Shown in pieces: positions 23,602 through 35,800 of a DNA stretch of 64,000 bases; within the stretch, counting starts at the first letter, position 1; each line of letters starts with the position of its first letter. The position numbers and the translations under genes are program-made. This DNA comes from Dysidea avara (lineage: Eukaryota; Porifera; Demospongiae; Dictyoceratida; Dysideidae), in contig NC_089273.1 of assembly GCF_963678975.1 (NCBI RefSeq), positions 34,651,630 to 34,715,629 on the forward strand, read 5' to 3'. A model generated the notes under the pieces. It made no database searches and was not told the origin of the DNA. It saw only the letters and a program-made list of their open reading frames with translations.

Positions 23602-24540
23602 ATGTCTGAGGAGCAAATTCCACCGACGCCCGCAACCCAGCCTGATGTACTAACCCAAATTGACAGATTATCCAGGTAAGTGAGAGAAATGACGGAGACA
23701 ATCACCACCCTGCTGCAGAAAGCAATGTAAACAGTGTTGAGGACCCAAAAACGGTCCATTCAGCTGTCCCAGACCCACAAAGGGCCTTACTAGAATCACA
23801 AGAAGTGGGGCTGAAATTTCACAATCGGATATCGGTACCTATCCTATCCAAGAGTCAACTACTGCCTTCCTTAATCTGGCCTTCAGGCTAAAAAAGCCAA
23901 TAGAAAACAAAACCTGCAAGGTGTGGGAAGAGAAATTCCGAGTACCGGAGTGTGATGCTACGAGATGCCCCAAGCTCGACTCCATAAGTGAAGACGTCAT
24001 CAAGAAGGATGCCATGAATGGAAGCTCTCCCACTTCCAGAACTTTTATCTGGATACCATTGGACCCCTTGTGGCAACATTTGAAAAGCTAGGCAAAGATG
24101 AACCAGACCCTGACTTGGTGGGCGCCGCCATGCAGCAAGCACTGCTGTTTTTGGGCAATGCAACGCCCATGTAAGCCATGTGCAACACACAAAAATTTTA
24201 AACCGGATGAACCGAGATGTTAAAGGACTATCCAAGGACATAGACTCTTTGAAGTCAGTCCTACCTGTTCGGAGAAGGCATTGAGCAAAAGATCAAAGAC
24301 TGGGCTGAAGCTGTTCAAGTGTTGAGGCATACAAACACCGAGTTTATATCGAAGCAGTTTTTTCCAAGGGAGCTCCTCTTACGGAAGCGGCTCCAGGATA
24401 GGCAGATACCAGCTGCAGTTCAGATACCAGTCGTACCAACACCCAAAAACTTTTGGTGATCCAAAAAGGATCTTCCAGAAGCAAGCCTCCAGAGGGCGAG
24501 GACAGCCATAGACAATTCAGTTCTAGACTCCCCCAAAAGG
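23602..24540 (+). pseudogene. DIRS gag remnant
   Basis: ATG at 23602 opens with MSEEQIPPTPATQPDV and meets TAA after 25 codons. Downstream, in shifting frames, are conserved-looking gag pieces: VWEEKFRVPECDA, KLGKDEPDPDL and QQALLFLGNA, then a basic RMNRDVKGLSKD piece. DIRS gag proteins commonly carry a similar A..LLGNAS segment. Several frameshifts and stops are present, so the product is not made. The gag-to-pol spacing to the reverse-transcriptase piece that follows is normal. Confidence 0.65.
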
Positions 24541-24649
24541 GGGCATTGTTTCTGCAATTCATACAAATTGTACAAATGTATCACATGTAGCAAACTTAAT
24601 AAGAAACAATGTACACAGTACACACAATACCTCTACAGCTACAGCCCTT

Positions 24650-25212
24650 CAGTGGGTGCAACAGAATTTCCCAGCTCAGCCATCATTAAGTCACAGCTTG
24701 CATCGATCAGGTCGTTTACACCTGGCAGTGGCAAATTAGATGAAAGTGACATTAGATCCCTGGGTCATAAACACTATTCAGGGGTACAAAATAGAATTCT
24801 GGGAACAGCTCAGGCAGTCGAGTCCTCCAACCTCACTTTACCTCTCAGAGAAGGAGACTCAACTTATGAATGTAGAAATTCACAAACTCCTGGAGAAGAG
24901 AGCAATCTCTGTTATATCCAATCCACAAACCCAAGGATTCTGTCCAGAATGTTTCTGGTACCAAAAAAAGATGGCTCCCAAAGGCCCATAATAAATCTCA
25001 GGCAACTAAACTATTATGTTATTTGGGAACATTTCAAGATGGAAAGTATCCATCTAGTGCAGAATTTAATCCAGGAGGGAGACTGGATGATAAAGGTGGA
25101 TCTCAAGAATGCCCATTTCTCCAACTAAATCCATCAGGAACATCGTCAGTGGCTATGGTTCCAGTGGCAAGAGCAAATGTACGAATTTCAGTGCCTGCCT
25201 TTTGGTCATTGC
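24650..25212 (+). pseudogene. DIRS reverse-transcriptase N-terminus, truncated
   Basis: The reading includes LVPKKDGSQRPIINLRQLN, EHFKMESIH and MIKVDLKNAHF, the first reverse-transcriptase motifs. The equivalent of the catalytic Asp in VDLKNAH is present, but a stop (TAA) follows five codons later. The frame upstream switches at about 24900. The match ends at LPFG, before the YxDD motif, where the sequence returns to repeat A. It is a dead fragment. Confidence 0.8.
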
Positions 25213-25631
25213 ACAACTGTTATGTATTACTGACCAGGACCAGGATAGCATCACAAGGTAGCTGCACCTCTTATAAAGACCAGATCGCTAAAATTGATTG
25301 TGGATTACCAAGTTGAACGTTGCGGTGATGTTCCCTCTACAGTACTGCAGCCACCTGAGATATTGCACTGACCAATGCTAATATGCTATGGACTATAGCA
25401 CTATCCTGAATTCACTGTTTGGCTCACAATCATCATGTAGCGCTCAGCATAAATGATCAATTTGACCACCTATGATAGTTCACTCAAAGAAATACAACTA
25501 AAAAACAGTCTAAGTAAACAAACCTAACTAATATCGAGTGGCAAGACAAAACTGGCTGCCACAATCAAATGTAACAGTGAATAATATTTAAAGTACAATT
25601 GTTTTGTTGACTCATGTTGAAGATGGTTTAA

Positions 25632-26337
25632 CCCATTGACGGCCAAATTTGTCAGGACCCCTGGCCAAACTGCCGAATCGAACCATACTAACCGTCCAGT
25701 ACACAGAACTACTTAGTAACCATATATTTAAATGCTCGCTATAAACTAAGGAGGTCGACTGTGTTATTTTTGTTTACATAACAGTAACCGCAACAAAGTT
25801 ATTAGACAACAAAGTCTAAACTTCGGTAAAAACTGGCCCGAACAAACAACAGAATCCCTACTAGTTATTTACTAAGGTGTATTACACTCCAAAGAACTAT
25901 TTTAAACAGTTTACTTACAGTGTGATCCATTCCACAGCTGGTTTCTTTGTGATTTGTCCCATTTCTGCTATTGAGCATGCGTATCTACACTCGTGTCCAC
26001 CATGCCATGTCTGGGATAAAGCAGCTGACTGTCGACTTTACTTGTCTCCATCAATGTTATAACACATTCTTTGTTATCAGCTACTAGATTTTAAGTTGAA
26101 GAACGATTTAATTCGCCTATTATAACAGGTTATACTTTACGCTATTACATAACAAACGCACTCTAGTCTGGGAAAGATCTGGTTATCTCAGAAATGGGAC
26201 CTCTATGGGCGTGTCCGTTTCAGTACTAGAGTATCTTGCTATGAAACGTGTTTTACAAGTTACAACAAGGCTAAAGTTTATTCTATGAGTGAGTTATGAT
26301 GCATTGCCGCTATATGATGGCAGTAGCCGTTAATGGG
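25632..26337. mobile_element. 706-bp piggyBac-type MITE
   Basis: The ends are CCCATTGACGGC and, inverted, CCCATTAACGGC. The flanks are TTAA on the left (25628-25631) and TTAG on the right (26338-26341). The related repeat A copy has a single TTAA at the corresponding place (about 20321). CCC-starting ends with a TTAA target are the piggyBac signature. No transposase is encoded; a 61-codon frame at 25877 is not meaningful. Confidence 0.88.
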
Positions 26338-27239
26338 TTAGCCTAGACTCGGATACAATCAGACTAATAAGGTACATAAGTATGATTATATGTATGTAGA
26401 CTAGAGTTGTGGCCACCATGTTGGCTTTTTTGATTGCCATAAGCTGCTTGGTTGACCTTTGATCTGGTGATGTTTAGTGAGGTTATGGACCCACAATAGA
26501 CTTTTACATGTTAGGTTAAAAAAGAATTTAAGTGAATTGTGAAGTGTCTTCCCACTCATTCGATGGTGGTCTCGGCTGCCAGCAATTGTGCAATGCTGTA
26601 CAAAACCACGGTCAGTGCAATATATTGCACTGTGATTAGTACATTATAACTTACAGGAGGTATAATGTATTGTTACGGTCTGCAAAGCCAGAACCAGTTC
26701 ATTATAAGATAAAATGCACTCAATGCAGTCTGCAACAGTGCCACATACAATAAGATAGTGGCAGTACTTTTGAACTGCCCACACAGAGTGGTACATTATA
26801 GATCAATAACAGAGGTTATTTACCTACTGCTATACTAGTGGACAATGAACCAATAGAGCCTGTCCTTTGTGATGATTTCAAAGACTTGATGCTCAGTAAA
26901 AAGTCTTGCCAAAAATTATACATGTATAGTACAACAGAATAATAGTTAAAAACCAATTGTCAAGATTACTGAGTTCATTATATACATGTATATTCTACAA
27001 CTGATTGTGGGTTTTGGTTATAATATCCTAAATCAGTATAGTAAACTTATAATTGTTTACCTCTCTAACACAGGTGGTAAATAGTAACAAGACCCAAGTT
27101 ACAAAAACTGATCAACATATCACAGAAATATTGTTCTAATATCCGATTGCTTCATTCGTGTTTTAGCACCATTGGGATTCTAACATTTGGTCTGTTGTTG
27201 TTGTTTGTTCAGTTCATTTTACCTGACATTAGAAAAAAA

Positions 27240-27760
27240 AGAATGTCATCATCTGAACATGTTCCCTAACTATCAATTACTGAAATAGTGAAGTTGCCTT
27301 GTTCAGCCTGTTTAGCCTGTTTCATTACGAGAAGGACCTCTGTAATCAATTTAGTCACAACAGAAAACTTGCGATGATTCTCATTACAAACTAAAGGAAG
27401 CCATAACACAACATGAAGTACATACTGTGGTATGACAAAATGTATCTGTTGTGCTGAAGCAACATCAAACAGTGAAACAATCAATCCCATAGCCTTAGCT
27501 ATTATCAAGTTATGCTTGTCTGAAGCCATCAGTCAGGCAGTTAGTCAGTAGAATATTCCACTAAATACAATTTTTAATTATAGGAACCTATGGGAGGTGT
27601 TACTAAAGATACTTCTGTGCTTGGTTATTCCTAACTAATACTACCAAGGAACATGAAGGTATTGCGAGGTGGCTTCTGGTCAACATTATTTTCATGAGAA
27701 AGTACAAACCTCCATGACCCCTAATAAGTACTACCATACCACATGATAAAATAGTTTGCA
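27240..27760 (+). repeat. Dispersed repeat family R1, partial copy
   Basis: It shares CAATTACTGAAATAGTGAAG, CTCTGTAATCAATTTAGTCA and TGCTTGTCTGAAGCC with 13023-14430 and 61430-62100. It ends just before a candidate exon on the other strand. A short CA-rich run lies at 27778-27797. Confidence 0.6.
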
Positions 27761-27809
27761 ATATGTGGAACATATCACACAACACACACACACACATTTC
27801 TTGTCTCAC

Positions 27810-27912
27810 CTCAATTGCTTCAACACACTGTAGAAACTCAGTGTAGTTGTCGGGACCAACTGGGATGTTGGGTAGAGTTATTGGCCTCCTTGAACCATTG
27901 GTAAAGTGTCTC
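27810..27912 (-). CDS. Candidate exon, homologous to the exon at 38680
   Basis: On the minus strand, TTGTTGCTAG precedes the stretch and GTGAGAC follows it. The open reading contains RRPITLPNIPVGPDNY and QCVEAIE. The 100 or so bases, including the flanking acceptor and donor, align with the plus-strand exon at 38680-38778 (shared GACACT/AACACT..ACCAATGG, CCCAACATCC, TTGAGGTGAG). Frame entry is phase 2, which does not join to the upstream phase-1 exons at 30152-32861, so an intervening exon would be needed or this is a separate relic. Confidence 0.35.
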
Positions 27913-27948
27913 CTAGCAACAACCAACAAAATCAAAAACAAATTATTA

Positions 27949-28212
27949 CTGAGGATTTCCAAATCTTTGCAACGACTTAGCCCCTAAGCATACTGCGTTC
28001 ACATGCCTCCCTATGACGTAAAATTTACAATTGTCATGAGACAAGTGAAACACTGACACACAAGCATGAAATTAATCAACAAGCAACTCAATTGAATCAC
28101 AACCGTTGGTGTGGTCTATTCCATCACATGAGTAAAAGGCAAGAAGTGACGTACTAGGTCACGTTTTCCACTTTGCATTTCAAACATGTTGCAAAGATTT
28201 GGAAATCCTCAG
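27949..28212. mobile_element. 264-bp MITE with 24-25-bp perfect TIRs
   Basis: CTGAGGATTTCCAAATCTTT GCAAC at the left is exactly inverted at the right, with TA on both sides (27947-27948, 28213-28214). The interior is non-coding. It inserted 36 bases upstream of the candidate exon at 27810-27912. Confidence 0.88.
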
Positions 28213-29581
28213 TACACTACAACACTATATTCTGGTATGACTTCTAATTGCATTATGTGGTATGGTAGTAAACCCACAATCAAAATTAAACACGTGGCAA
28301 GAATTTTGAAACACAAAGACGCGACTTGTTGCTGTTCCATCACTTCATAACAAGTAAGCCACTGTAGCTACAGTGTAAAGTTAACCTTCTCCAAGTAGCC
28401 AAGTGAACACACTTATAATCGATGTATATTTGTAGGCTGTAAGAATTAAGTTACTCCACCTAGTGTCACCATGCGTGCCTATATTGTGTAAACATGCATT
28501 CACCAAAAGTTCTCTACAGGTTTAGGGGTCAAATGAATAAAAGCAAGGTTGGTTCTACCTATTAGCTTAAACATAACAAAACTTTTCAAGCAGAGGAGAT
28601 GTTTAAAAAGAATTATACCTTGTTTCCTTTTCCACTAAATAATTACTTTAGTAAAGGATATAAACAAACATTTTGTTAAGTTAAACAAAACAAATAAAAA
28701 CATTTCATACTTTACAAGGCTACAACTTTTAAACAAAGTTTGAAGTGCCACTAAAATATAAACTTGCTAACACTGAAGGAAACAATACATGATGACTACA
28801 AAGTGATACATTACATTGTAGATTATGTGTGAAGCTTGATCTCAATATATAACAAATCCATATCAGTGAATATTAAGACTTGATGAATGGCAAAACAAAC
28901 TGAAAATCTATTCAAGTGGGAGTTGAGTACATCCAACATTTCCTGTATACACAACATAGTTCAATACAGATACACTGGGTTTTCCATTATCTGAACACCT
29001 GTATACCAGTTCAAATGTGTTAAGACAAGTGAATTTGTCTAAATACCCTAATAGAACAGTCATTTGTACTGTTCTGGATAATTGAGTGTCTGGATAATTG
29101 AGTGTCTGGATAATTGAGTACCTACTGTATACACTTAAGTAGCTGACAAAATGCTTAAGGCTATAATACTTGCTACTAGCAACAGACGTGTACATAAACA
29201 ACTGCACAACTTAAAAGGTTTGATTCCTATTCAAATGCGATTATGTCTACAATAGTATCATACAGCTAACACATAATCCAATACTACTCTATAATCAGTT
29301 AGACTGAGTAACCTTGAAAGACTACTAGGGATGAGCAATAGTATCGATAGTGCGATATATCGTGATAGTAAATCACTATCGTTATCGCAATAGTGGGATA
29401 TCACTATCGTGATAGTTATGATAAGCTCAGATCTGCATTAAAATGGTATTAACAACCCTTCTATACTGCTTTACAGTAGCTACACTAACAAGTTTACAAA
29501 ACCATTAGCTAAACAGAGTTGACAAACAAACTAACATGTGTCACACACACAACACAAACATGTTCAAAAACAACTATCATT
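28213..29581. other. Unassigned stretch, probably intronic
   Basis: There is no gene, and no exon I can support. It contains three tandem copies of a 16-17-bp unit (TGGATAATTGAGTGTC, 29076-29121) next to a CTAATAGAACAGTCA motif, and a compound palindrome of CACTATCG/CGATAGTG words at 29336-29420. Confidence 0.5.
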
Positions 29582-30524
29582 TGTGACTGGATCTGCAAGA
29601 ACCCCATAAGTTAGCACATTTTTTTGAATTCCATTTTAGGACATTTTCTTTATCTAGATAGCCAAAGAGATGGTCAACCATAGTTTCGGCTCTAGAAGCC
29701 TTGAAGTTTTGAAGTTACAGTGCTACAAAGTGGCAACAATAGAAAAATTGATTAGTAGTGACAGTATAGATATAAACTACAGGAGCTTAATTTAACAATC
29801 ATAAATTACAAACCCAGTCCTCTACCAGGAGTGATTGTAACAGTCCCCAACTGTTTACTGACCAATTAACAAGATTGCCATCCATTTCCTTGTTTGGTCT
29901 GACATTTGTCAATGTTGGGTGTAGGCTGTGGTTCTCACCTACACTGTTACTCTTGTTGACACAATAACAATGTTCTGTTGCTAGGAGATTAAACTAACTA
30001 GGTGAGGCCACTGTACACCAAATATTTTTGAGGTAAATAGTGTTGTGGCTGATTGGCTGGCAGCCATATGAGATCAACCACCAAGCTGGTCTGACCATTG
30101 TCTGATCATTAAATTATAATCACCTCTGCTCTAGTAAGATGCAGCTTACACCATCGGATTCTCCATGAACAGGTGAATCCATTGATGGATAAGTTTTGTC
30201 TTCCAGGCCTTTCCTACGATCAGGGCAAAGACAAAAATGTGAAAAAATAATGATCATGAATCATTTATCCAACACAAGGCAGACTAATGCTCATATCATG
30301 TCTCTTTAGGAGTAATAACACGAAACAAAGTTTTGGAACTCTTCCTGTTTTGGGGATCACAAAGCTACCAACTTTTATCACCTATCTTCACTGTGAAAGA
30401 AGTGTTTTTTAAAATACAGATTATTTTTTACAATTTCATAAATACTCCACCCATTGCATTTATTGCATTCTACTATAAAATTAGGCTCACACTAACATAT
30501 GAGGTTCTTGTAGATCCGGTCACA
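29582..30524. mobile_element. 943-bp TIR element related to the TGTGACC family
   Basis: It begins TGTGACTGGATCTGCAAGAA and ends with the inverse of TGTGACCGGATCTACAAGAA. The match extends about 33 bases, to CATAAGTTAG/CATATGTTAG. The flanking dinucleotides are TT/TT rather than the TA seen at its relatives. It lies in an intron of the minus-strand gene and spans one of that gene's predicted exons (30152-30208). Confidence 0.8.
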
Positions 30525-32861
30525 TTTAGTGAATGTCTAATAGCATTTGTGTGCATTACAACTTAGCAACAAACATTATATACTTTACTAATCCACATAA
30601 CTAGAGGTATACAAAAGCAGCTAAACATTTGATATACAATACACAAATTATAATACACATTCAATACCTTTGAGATAAGTGGTACCATTATTAGAGAATG
30701 TCAGAATAATGGGAGTTGGAGTGGTGATGAGCCTACCTGTGAAAGACGTAAGATGATGCTTTGTGACTAGATTACATGTATTACATACATTGCAAATTCA
30801 AATACAATTTTGTGCACATAATGTGCAATTTAAAGACAATATGCAGTACATTACACAAAATGACAAGCCTAAAATTATTTATTGTCATTACATGAATGGG
30901 TTGAATTTATTGTCATGAATTTATTGTCATTACATGATTTTTACATGAATGGGTTGTGTGAATTAATACACATGTTAGCGGCCACACCTACACACCTACT
31001 TACCATCTTCAGAGTCAGTATTTTTCAAGAACACTCCGGGGTTACCCATGCCACGGAGGTCTCGATGGAACATAATTTCTTGAGCCTCCACTATCTCATT
31101 GGCTGTAATGGTGGTCAGTGCAATGTAATGTACTGTACTGATTAATTTTTTTTGTTAATACAGCACATACTAAGCTTCATGATCACACAAGTTATGCATA
31201 ATAAATGCTGAAATATTGGCATGAATAGTAAGTATTCTCTTGCTTTAATTTTTTTTATCACAACATATTGACATACATACACATTCATATACAATACACT
31301 AGTGCTGTACACCAGTGTCCAATTAACCAGTGTTGTCTAGGTCAGCCAATAACTGGTGAAGAAACCTTTAAACTGGTTATTGCCCACCCACTTGGTAAAC
31401 CATAAATTACCCCTGCTGATAAGTGTTAACATCATAACATAACCTCAAAGAATGTGTAAATATGTGATTGTAATAACTGTTATTGCTAGACAGGATGTTG
31501 ATGGTCACTTTGGTACCACCCTAAACCTTCCAGCAGGCTTGTTGACTCACATTATGTCTGCCAATATACAAACAAACCAATTAACCAGTTATTGCTAATT
31601 ATTGGTAGGCAATTAACTGGTGACAAAAATTTTGTAGGTGTACAGCACTACAATACACAAATTCTAATACACATTCAATACCCGAGGGGTCCACAACACA
31701 GCTAATTCCAGACACCTCAACTCTCACACATTACATGTGAGACACATGCATCAGATTGTTGTCTCATGCATGTTTTCCATCTCACACATTGCAATTCCTA
31801 AGCTATCATGTAAGTTAATTTCCTTCAGACTTATTGGCAAAGCACAAAACAGTGCCCTAATGGTTAAGAATGGAGATGTATAACTGAAATTAGACTCTAT
31901 TTAGGCCGTTTTGGGTGGGTAATAAATCTCATATACTCCACCTTGTTTTCTAATATACTCCATGCCTTCAGGCACAATATAACATATGCTCAAAATCTAG
32001 GTTTATCCAATCGCTATGCATTGTTCACGTGCAGTGATTTAGCGAACGCAATTATTTTGTCACGTGAAGCCGCATAGTTGCCATGGCGCTAGTATTATCA
32101 CAAGAAAACCAGCTGGTTTTTCCGAACCTACAGCAGAAACAGCCGTGGATGAGGTAAGTAATCTGAGTGTAATATGAAATAGAGTCTAAAGCCTAAGAAA
32201 GTTGTGAATTTTGCAATTTTACAAGAATTTTTCTATAAGACGAGACCTCACGCATAATCAAATCTCACTCATGTTAACCTCCGGTGTCACTTCCAAGTGC
32301 ACTTTCTGGTTGAGGTCTCTGAATCTCATACAGCTTTTATCACATCTTAGTCAGATTCTGGTACAACTTCAGATTCTTCAGGATACTAAACATTAGTTTA
32401 CTGGCAGTCACTAAATCTTTTAATAGTTGAATCCCTAAATCTGTAAGCAATTTTTGGCTACGTTGCAGACCCCTCATCAACACCAAACAGCTTCTGCTGA
32501 CCAGGATGTACTAACAGCTGTAAATTGACAATTAAAATGTTTTCTCTTCTACAGTAAGTAAACCACTATAAAAAAGTCTGTGAAAGCTGTAACACAAACG
32601 CGCCAAGTTCAAATGCCGCGAACAAAACAGACAACTGTTCCGCTTCTAAGAACCCCAACGGTGCTAAAACGCGAATGAAGCAATCGTACTGCTTACAGCC
32701 TTCACAACAAATCAACAAGGTTACAAATTGTCGCAAGAACGTGCAACAAACAAACACCACGAATTACCAAGTCTGATGGTAGTTGCATTTCTGGGTCGAC
32801 TAAACTCCCCATCTAGAGTCTGAAACAAATCTGCGTCTTCCTCGGCCATCCTGACAGCCAT
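30152..32861 (-). CDS. Unrecognised multi-exon host gene, 5' portion
   Basis: Four exons join with matching phase-1 boundaries: 32768-32861 (starts MAVRMAEEDADLFQTL), 31004-31102 (NEIVEAQEIMFHRDLRGMG), 30668-30736 (RLITTPTPIILTFSNNGTTY) and 30152-30208 (LEDKTYPSMDSPVHGES). Each has an AG acceptor and a GT donor: gtaatt, gtaagt, gtattg, gtgtaag. All lengths keep the frame, which is unlikely by chance. ATG at 32859-32861 is the first in the frame; a second Met four codons on has a better context (AGGATGG). An out-of-frame ATGTAA lies just upstream. I cannot name the protein and see no signal peptide or membrane segment. The 3' end is not defined; exons at 27810 and 22401 are candidates. Exon 4 lies inside a TIR element, so it is the least certain. 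Confidence 0.6.
31103..32082. other. First intron of the minus-strand gene, no further feature
   Basis: This is AT-rich sequence with ACTGGT/ACCAGTTA words repeated in both orientations around 31310-31640, which may be a decayed small TIR element. Nothing else is seen. Confidence 0.4.
32010..32082 (+). promoter_or_regulatory. Possible promoter of the short plus-strand gene
   Basis: Two CACGTG E-boxes (about 32028 and 32060) lie within 60 bases upstream of an ATG in a GTTGCCATGGCG context. GC content rises locally. No TATA box is evident. This is a promoter by position only. Confidence 0.35.
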
Positions 32862-35800
32862 CCGATGGATTACATCACTAAAGTCGAGCTAAAAGTACAT
32901 CGCAGAGCGCCTCTTAAAATCTTGCGGTATACTAATTAAGCGCCACCTGGCAGAGAACCGTACAAGAAGACAACTTAGACGAGCAAGAGCGAGCGAGAGA
33001 AGCTGTTGGTTTTGATATTTAAACAAACAATGCTACTATGTATGATGACTGGTACGTACGTACGTACGTGTTGTAGCTACACATAGATGTGCCCGCTGTA
33101 CATTTGGCACTTGACATGTGGTCATTGGCGGGGGTGGGATACAGTGTTTTTCAAATCGTAGGGTAGCGACGATAACAAAATGTTTTCCATCTGTGAGTGG
33201 TATTCATGGCCAAATCCAAGTCGTGCGTACTAATCGGTAATCACATGAGTATTAATCAATCCTACAACCAAATTTCATCATGGTAATGTACAGTATAGTG
33301 TCTGCAGTGGTTATACTTATACAGTAGTTATACTTATACAGTATGTCATGGGTGTATTTAACCATAGATAATATACACCCCCATGGATTGGAAACAAATA
33401 AGCGCCACCTGTTCTAGGCTAGTTTCGCGCCCCCATTCAATATGGCGGTAAGCTATGAAATAAATTACAAAGATATTTTACGGGATGTTTATGATTCTGA
33501 GGAGCTGAAGATTGATTCCCAAAGAAGCAAAAGTATCGCGAAAGTTATTGATCAGTTGTGCGTGAGTGAGAACACCGCCTTCAGCGACCTGTTCAGCTTA
33601 GTTAGCAAGGAAGTAGAACAGAAAAGGAAGGAACCAGCTGCTATCCGTAATTCGTTTCAGGCTTGCTATATGTATCAGGCTGAAAGATTACCTGTTGTGC
33701 TGCAGCAGCTTGGGAAGGAGCAACAGGGCAGTATGAATGACTCTTTACTGTGGCAGGTAAATGCACTCAGTATTGCATGCTCAATCATAGCCTTCACTGC
33801 GTCCTTCTATTCACACGTTATCTATAATCTATTGGTAGAATCAATATCACTTACCCAGCTAGACAATAAGTGGCAGAGCGACTGCTTATTATCATTGCTT
33901 TAAGGTTTATGCATGATGTCTTTATTGGTGTTGTTGTTGTATATACTATTGATGAAATCAATGTTGTTACAATTGCAGATGATTATTGAGAGGCTGTTTA
34001 TGGGTGGCAACGTGGAGCAATCAGTTGAAGAATTGTCTGGTGACCAACGGGAATTTTCGGTAATTGAAGAAAACGCTATATACCATGCTGCTGGATACGT
34101 CATCAGAAAGTTGATTAAGAAGTTCAGGAGGAACGGTGGTGAAAATGCATATATGGATACTGCTATATTGTTGCACATGATTGATGAGGGCACTGTTGGA
34201 GATGTGCCTGATAGTACTGACTCATTCCTTGATTACGTAAAGGTATGGACAAACAATATTGACAGAGGAGGATTGAGCCATGCTTCCAATGATGCATACA
34301 GATTTTTTGTTGCTTTGGAAACTGCTTTTACCACCTTCTGAAGAGTGGCGAACCCAAGGATAAGATTATTAGTGGGATCATGACTAATGCCAATGTGTTG
34401 TTTCTCTGGGAAATTGCTACAGACTTGCCAGAGGATAAGTCAAGACAGTCATCACTTTTGCTCCAGGAAGTAGTACAGCTATGGTACAGCATGAGAGGCT
34501 TCTCAATTGCCAACAATTTGCTGGAACAATATAAAAAAGCCATGAAAACTACCACTAAAGGAAGAAAAGGGATTAGAAAGGAACTACATTAGTTTACCTG
34601 TTACAAGTAACTGAATTTCATTAAATAATACAAATTTTAAGATCTAGTTGTCATGTAAAGTGGTTTCAATTAAGAATTGATTATAACATAATTATGTACT
34701 TCATAGCTTGTTATTTAATATTTTGTTAAATGCAAGTGGTTTATTACCAAAATTCGGTCCAAACCTGCAAACCGATCCTTGTCTGGAGTGAAGATTAGTG
34801 AGTTTTTGTTTTACAGCATTATAAAAAACAATGAAATGTCCATGTTATTTATTACTTGACAATTCTTCGACGTTTACACTTGGTCATTGGTCTAGACAAA
34901 GGGGAGGTATTTACAGGATAACTCCTTTTCTGTGATATATTACTGCTGCCACCAAGAGCAAGTGACTTCTGCACCATCAGGGCCTGGGTGTTGTGCATGA
35001 ATTGTGTAACAGATGGATTGTCACTGCGGCCTCCTCGAGATCTCTGTTGGCCAAAAAAGATTTCCACAGAGTCTTGGTTGAAACGTTCAGTGAGAACAAA
35101 TTCCATTCCATGTGATAGGAGCACTTTGATCATTTCATTCAATGAGTGCGCTATAAATATGGAGTTACTAAAAATGAAATTCTACAGGTGAACTTACCAC
35201 ATATCTGTAGACCTTCAATTGTTTGATCTGGTAAAAGACACATCTTCTTGGAACCATCTGGTATATCTTTGTTATTCGTAACCCACTCCTTCCATTCATT
35301 CAAGTAAGTTATCAGTGTCTCTTCCAACCACTGCAAAATTCTAGTAAAGCTGTTTTATACTACACTAAGTTTCACCTGTAGTCTTGGATCATCCACAGAA
35401 TAAAATGGGTCTATGTCTAGATTTTTTTAATCTGACTTTCTTTTGTGGAACGGGTATTACAAATATCAAAGAACTTGTTAAAAGTTCGGCAAAACTTCTC
35501 CGTTTCAACTGTGTTGGTAATTGTCAATTTCAGCTCTCTCATAGTCTTGAACCCCTCAGCAACAGTCTTACTTAACACCTGGAAATGCATAGCAATTAAA
35601 TAACTGGACCATACATATGTACATACTTGAGCAGCCAGCCTGACATTCATACGTGAATAAGAAGTCAAATTTAGGTGCTCCCTTTTGAGGTGGCCTCCAA
35701 CTATATATAACCCTGATTTATCCACTGCCTTCTCATTTAGCTCCACTAAATGTGCCCATTTAATTTCATGTCCTTGGTTCTGGAAGAGATAGTATCACAG

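Larger units (their letters stand above)
23360..25212 (+). mobile_element. DIRS-type retrotransposon remnant (gag and start of pol)
   Basis: It sits inside repeat A. It has an upstream leader with a TATATAAGG box (about 23502), a gag-like region and the first third of a reverse transcriptase, and stops abruptly after the LPFG motif, where repeat A resumes. It lies opposite in orientation to the DIRS element at 14436-17688 and is a different copy. The recombinase and right terminus are lost. Confidence 0.8.
22930..27150 (+). repeat. 1.7-kb repeat A, second copy with two nested insertions
   Basis: This is homologous to 19452-21150. It is split by a DIRS remnant (about 23360-25212) and by a 706-bp TTAA-flanked MITE (25632-26337). 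The first copy lacks both, so it shows the approximate pre-insertion state. Both insertions therefore postdate the duplication of repeat A. Confidence 0.8.
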
